From Flavobacterium sp. xlx-214 (GTDB lineage: Bacteria > Bacteroidota > Bacteroidia > Flavobacteriales > Flavobacteriaceae), in the NCBI RefSeq assembly GCF_013874595.1, contig NZ_CP059431.1, forward strand, positions 1,736,001-1,800,000: a stretch of DNA of 64,000 bases. The letters run 5' to 3'. Below are positions 61,267-64,000 of this stretch, one piece after another. The notes beneath the pieces were generated by a model. That model made no database searches, was not told where the DNA came from, and saw only the letters and a program-made list of their open reading frames with translations. The first letter of the stretch is position 1; the number at the start of each line of letters is the position of its first letter. A program made the translations under genes and the position numbers.

Positions 61267-62097
61267 ATGAAATCTATTAATTGTAAAGGAAAACTGATTG
61301 ATTTTTCTAGCCCAAAACTAATGGGAATTTTAAATGTTACTCCCAATTCTTTTTTTGATGGTGGAAAATACAATGCTGTTGATAAGCTGGAAGAACAAGT
61401 TGAAAAAATGTTGCAAGAAGGTGCTGCTATAATTGATTTAGGCGCCTATTCAACCCAGCCTAATGCTCCTTTTGTTAGTGAGGAAGAAGAATTAGAGCGC
61501 ATGATTCCGGTTGTTAAGCATTTGGTTGCGCGTTTTCCTGATATTATTTTATCGATTGATACTTTTAGATCCGAAGTTGCCAAGCAAGCGTTAGAAAATG
61601 GTGCTGCTATGATAAACGATGTATCAGCAGGTTTTTTAGATGACAAAATGATGCAAGTTGTTGGCGCATTTAAAGTGCCTTATATTATGATGCATATGAA
61701 AGGTACGCCGCAAAATATGCAGCAATTTACCGATTATGATGATGTTATACACGATATGATTTATTATTTTTCGGAACGTATTGCAAAGGCAAAAAGCTAT
61801 GGAATTGTTGATGTAATTATAGATCCTGGATTTGGTTTTTCTAAAACATTAGATCAAAATTACGAAGTGCTTCATAAGTTAGAATTACTGCAAAATTTAG
61901 ATGTTCCTGTACTTTCTGCACTTTCAAGAAAATCAATGATTTATAAATATTTTCAAACAACACCACAAGAAGCCCTAAACGGAACCACTGTATTAAATAC
62001 CATTTCTTTAATAAAAGGAGCTCATTTATTGCGTGTGCACGATGTTAAAGAAGCGGTAGAATGTGTAAAACTATATATGAAAACCTATGAAAACTAA
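61267..62097 (+). CDS. folP: Dihydropteroate synthase
   Basis: Condenses pABA with hydroxymethyl-dihydropterin pyrophosphate in folate synthesis, the sulfonamide target. 276 residues: LMGILNVTPNSFFDGG, IIDLGAYSTQPNAP, LSIDTFRSEVAKQAL, INDVSAG, MHMKGTPQNMQ, IIDPGFGFSKTLDQNYEVL and SRKSMIYKYF. The conserved pterin and pABA loops are intact. The next gene overlaps its end by 11 bp. Confidence 0.97.
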   Translation: MKSINCKGKLIDFSSPKLMGILNVTPNSFFDGGKYNAVDKLEEQVEKMLQEGAAIIDLGAYSTQPNAPFVSEEEELERMIPVVKHLVARFPDIILSIDTFRSEVAKQALENGAAMINDVSAGFLDDKMMQVVGAFKVPYIMMHMKGTPQNMQQFTDYDDVIHDMIYYFSERIAKAKSYGIVDVIIDPGFGFSKTLDQNYEVLHKLELLQNLDVPVLSALSRKSMIYKYFQTTPQEALNGTTVLNTISLIKGAHLLRVHDVKEAVECVKLYMKTYEN

Positions 62098-62680
62098 TTT
62101 TTTTATAGCAGCTTTAAGCGTTTTGCTATTTTCATCTTGCGAACAAAAAGAAATGAAAATTAGTCAATCTGATTATTCTGTAGTAGCCGAATTGAATGAT
62201 GTAAGTCCTGCTTATATTTTAAAAAACGATGAGGGCAAAGTTGAACTTAAAAAAAACAGTTTAATTGGCAATACGCATTGGGTACTTTCGGTTGAGAGAA
62301 ATTTAACTTTGGAAGATATTGCACCATCTTTACAAAAATTGACCGAAAAAAAGTTTAAAGTCGGTGGTATGCATGAAGACACTAAAGATATTTATTTAGT
62401 TTACAGTGATACTGTTCATAAACAAAATGCCTATGTAAAAATACCTTTTACAAGCATTGCTACAGATGAACCACCTGTGTATGAATTAGCTGCAGGAGTT
62501 CAAAGTTTGCATTTAAGTACTATAGATGAAGCTAAAAGTGTTTCAAATTCAAATGCAGTACATACGTATTTACTTAGCTTAGATAAAAAAATGAGTACAG
62601 CTACTTTTGCTAATATTTTAATTGAATTAGAAAAAAAGCAAATTGCTAAAAATATTAATGGAGAGGTTTATGTTTATTGA
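62087..62680 (+). CDS. Putative lipoprotein with ligand-like repeat, unknown function
   Basis: 197 residues: signal MKTNFFIAALSVLLFSSC (Cys18). The mature part is mixed alpha/beta (SQSDYSVVAELNDVSPAYIL, TLEDIAPSLQKLTEKKFKVGGM, DIYLVYSDTVHKQNAYVKIPF). Family not recognised. The start overlaps folP by 11 bp, so it is translated from the same mRNA. It is convergent with rlmH (6-bp overlap). Confidence 0.75.
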   Translation: MKTNFFIAALSVLLFSSCEQKEMKISQSDYSVVAELNDVSPAYILKNDEGKVELKKNSLIGNTHWVLSVERNLTLEDIAPSLQKLTEKKFKVGGMHEDTKDIYLVYSDTVHKQNAYVKIPFTSIATDEPPVYELAAGVQSLHLSTIDEAKSVSNSNAVHTYLLSLDKKMSTATFANILIELEKKQIAKNINGEVYVY

Positions 62681-63147
62681 TGATGATACGGTTCATTCTT
62701 TAAAATAGTAAAGCCTCTATAAATTTGCTCAATCACAAATAAACGTACCATTTGATGCGAAAAAGTCATAGCGGAAAGAGAAATCTTTCCGTTTGCTTTT
62801 TTATAAACATCATCAGAAAAACCATACGGTCCGCCAATTACAAAAACAAGTGTTTTAATACCCGCATTCATTTTCTTTTGAAGTTCATCGGCAAAGGCAA
62901 CACTGCTAAATGTTTTTCCGTTTTCATCCAATAAAACTAAATGATCAGTTGCAGAAAGTTTACTCAGAATTAATTCGCCTTCTTTTTGTTTTTGCTGTGC
63001 CTCAGATAAGTTTTTTACGTTTTTAATATCCGCAATAATTTCTAAATCAAACTTAATATAAAAACCTAAACGCTTGGTATATTCATCAATTAATGCTTGT
63101 AAGTTTTTATTATCGGTTTTACCAATTGCTAAAAGTTTGATGTTCAT
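62674..63147 (-). CDS. rlmH: 23S rRNA (pseudouridine-1915-N3)-methyltransferase
   Basis: 157 residues, a SPOUT methyltransferase with the C-terminal trefoil knot FVIGGPYGFSDDVYKKANGKISLSAMTFSHQMVRLFVIEQIYRGF. Methylates pseudouridine in helix 69 of 23S rRNA using SAM. Standard length. Monocistronic on the minus strand. Confidence 0.97.
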   Translation of the reverse strand: MNIKLLAIGKTDNKNLQALIDEYTKRLGFYIKFDLEIIADIKNVKNLSEAQQKQKEGELILSKLSATDHLVLLDENGKTFSSVAFADELQKKMNAGIKTLVFVIGGPYGFSDDVYKKANGKISLSAMTFSHQMVRLFVIEQIYRGFTILKNEPYHHQ

Positions 63148-63178
63148 AGAAATTTGTTTTTACAAAAATACTTTGGTT

Positions 63179-63520
63179 TTAACCAATAGGCAAACCATTT
63201 TTAGCAGCTTTATTTGTAGTTAATAAAGTAACTTCTTTGTTTTCGCCAACAGCACCCATTACAAGACATTCGCTCATGAAATCAGCAATTTGTTTTGGAG
63301 GAAAATTTACAATAGCAATAACTTGTTTTCCAACCAACTCGTTTAAATCATATAAAATGGTAATTTGTGCTGATGTTTTTTTAATACCAATTTCTTCGCC
63401 AAAATCAATCCAAAGTTTATAAGCAGGATTTTTAGCTTTTTCAAATATTTGTGCTTCAATAATAGTTCCTACACGAATATCTATTTTTTCAAAGTCGTTC
63501 CAAGTAATTTCAGGTTTCAT
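63179..63520 (-). CDS. CsaA-type tRNA-binding (OB-fold) protein
   Basis: 113 residues: WNDFEKIDIRVGTIIEAQIFEKAKNPAYKLWIDFGEEIG, TSAQITILYDLNELVGKQVIAIVNFPPKQI and MGAVGENKEVTLL, the tRNA-binding domain of the MetRS C-terminus/CsaA/Arc1p family. A free-standing chaperone-like or tRNA-binding protein. 35 bp downstream of smpB in the same direction and 31 bp upstream of rlmH. Confidence 0.93.
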   Translation of the reverse strand: MKPEITWNDFEKIDIRVGTIIEAQIFEKAKNPAYKLWIDFGEEIGIKKTSAQITILYDLNELVGKQVIAIVNFPPKQIADFMSECLVMGAVGENKEVTLLTTNKAAKNGLPIG

Positions 63521-63554
63521 AGTGTTAATTATGTATATTAGATAATATAAAAAT

Positions 63555-64000
63555 TTAATACGCTTTTTTCAATCTATCTAAGTTGATTTTATTATCGCGG
63601 TCTTTGATTGTTTCACGTTTATCGTATAGTTTTTTACCTTTTGCTAAAGCAATTTCAACTTTTGCTAAACCTTTTTCATTGGTAAATAGGCGTAACGGTA
63701 CTATGGTTAAACCTTTATTTTGGACTTCTTTTAGAAGTGATTTTAATTCTTTTTTATTCAGTAATAATTTACGCTCACTTTTAGCTTTGTGATTGTAATG
63801 AGTACCAAACGAATATTCTTCAACATGAGAATTAATCATGAATAATTCTCCATTTTGAAATTCACAAAAACTGTCTGCTATTGAAGCTTTTCCTAAACGA
63901 ATCGATTTAATTTCGGTTCCTGCTAATACAATTCCAGCAGTATATTTATCAATAAATTCAAATTCGAATTTAGCTCGTTTGTTTAATATGTTTACATTTT
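63555..64000 (-). CDS. smpB: SsrA-binding protein SmpB, 5' end beyond window
   Basis: Partner of tmRNA in trans-translation. The reading frame continues past the right edge: 147 residues are visible beginning [34 protein letters not shown], so the usual start (about MLK... three or four residues earlier) is outside. An internal ATG at 63839 is not the start because it would remove the conserved first third. C-terminal [15 protein letters not shown], needed for tmRNA accommodation, is present. tmRNA itself is not in the window. Confidence 0.95.
   Translation of the reverse strand, partial: NVNILNKRAKFEFEFIDKYTAGIVLAGTEIKSIRLGKASIADSFCEFQNGELFMINSHVEEYSFGTHYNHKAKSERKLLLNKKELKSLLKEVQNKGLTIVPLRLFTNEKGLAKVEIALAKGKKLYDKRETIKDRDNKINLDRLKKAY

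Noticed and set aside
63555..63839. A short 94-residue SmpB
   Set aside because: The frame stays open and conserved to the window edge, so the ATG at 63839 is internal.

Overview
The window is 64 kb of AT-rich chromosome from a member of the Bacteroidota, almost certainly a Flavobacteriaceae (Flavobacterium/Myroides-like; genus not settled). Signs are type III glutamine synthetase, type B ribosomal protein L31, bacillithiol deacetylase BshB1, Bacteroidota-specific families (DUF4290, DUF4199, BT_3928-type DoxX protein, GlmU-like hexapeptide protein, RmuC, START-like), many short lipoproteins starting MKK..., TAnnTTTG-type -7 boxes with TTTG/TTG about 19 bp upstream, no Shine-Dalgarno pattern, and tRNAs whose CCA is not encoded.

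Layout. 1-9.4 kb: glnN, small envelope proteins, a lytic transglycosylase, rmuC, a START-like protein, a class IV aminotransferase, yqgE and hup. 9.4-16 kb: fmt-recQ-P-loop protein on the minus strand, then the DUF493-DUF4290-murA operon. 15.5-18.7 kb: four tRNA-Glu genes in a 101-bp tandem array, rpsT, typA and two tRNA-His genes. 18.7-24.8 kb: thioesterase-isochorismate synthase-bshB1 (minus), then Sua5-type protein, CCA-adding enzyme, heme A synthase and a DUF2490 protein (plus). 24.8-30.9 kb is the most disturbed stretch: a 50-bp perfect hairpin, a DUF2238 gene with a broken 5' end, a lipoprotein superoxide dismutase, msrA, an esterase, and a secreted-protein gene lying between two copies of the 3' end of lpdA. 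31-42 kb: ABC exporter, truA, M64 peptidase, phosphoesterase, DUF2461, pepT, two DEAD-box helicases, NlpC/P60 peptidase, thiolase. 42.2-42.8 kb: tRNA operon Ser-Pro-Arg-Lys-Leu-Lys. 43.1-44.5 kb: two tandem DUF2975 membrane proteins with a Cro/CI-type regulator. 44.6-49.7 kb: DUF4199-glycosyltransferase-phosphosugar mutase-ABC exporter operon. 49.8-64 kb: rpmE2, GlmU-like protein, GNAT, Omp85-like protein, NUDIX, acyltransferase, the DUF1599-DoxX-ABC permease-TlpA-tpiA run, folP, rlmH, a CsaA-type protein and smpB cut by the right edge.

Most of the window is ordinary core genome: translation (tRNAs, fmt, truA, typA, rpsT, rpmE2, CCA enzyme, Sua5, rlmH, smpB), wall and envelope (murA, transglycosylase, NlpC/P60, Omp85, exporters), menaquinone/heme A/bacillithiol redox metabolism, and central metabolism (tpiA, lpdA, thiolase, phosphosugar mutase, glutamine synthetase). 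There is no insertion sequence, integrase or CRISPR array.

The points that most deserve a second look are the lpdA 3'-end duplication that brackets a secreted-protein gene, the DUF2975 x2 + HTH locus directly downstream of the tRNA operon with a candidate direct-repeat operator, the eroded DUF2238 gene beside a long perfect hairpin, MurA with Asp at the position of the catalytic Cys, tRNA-His genes with mismatched acceptor stems, and a 15-nt sequence shared by two tRNA operon promoters.
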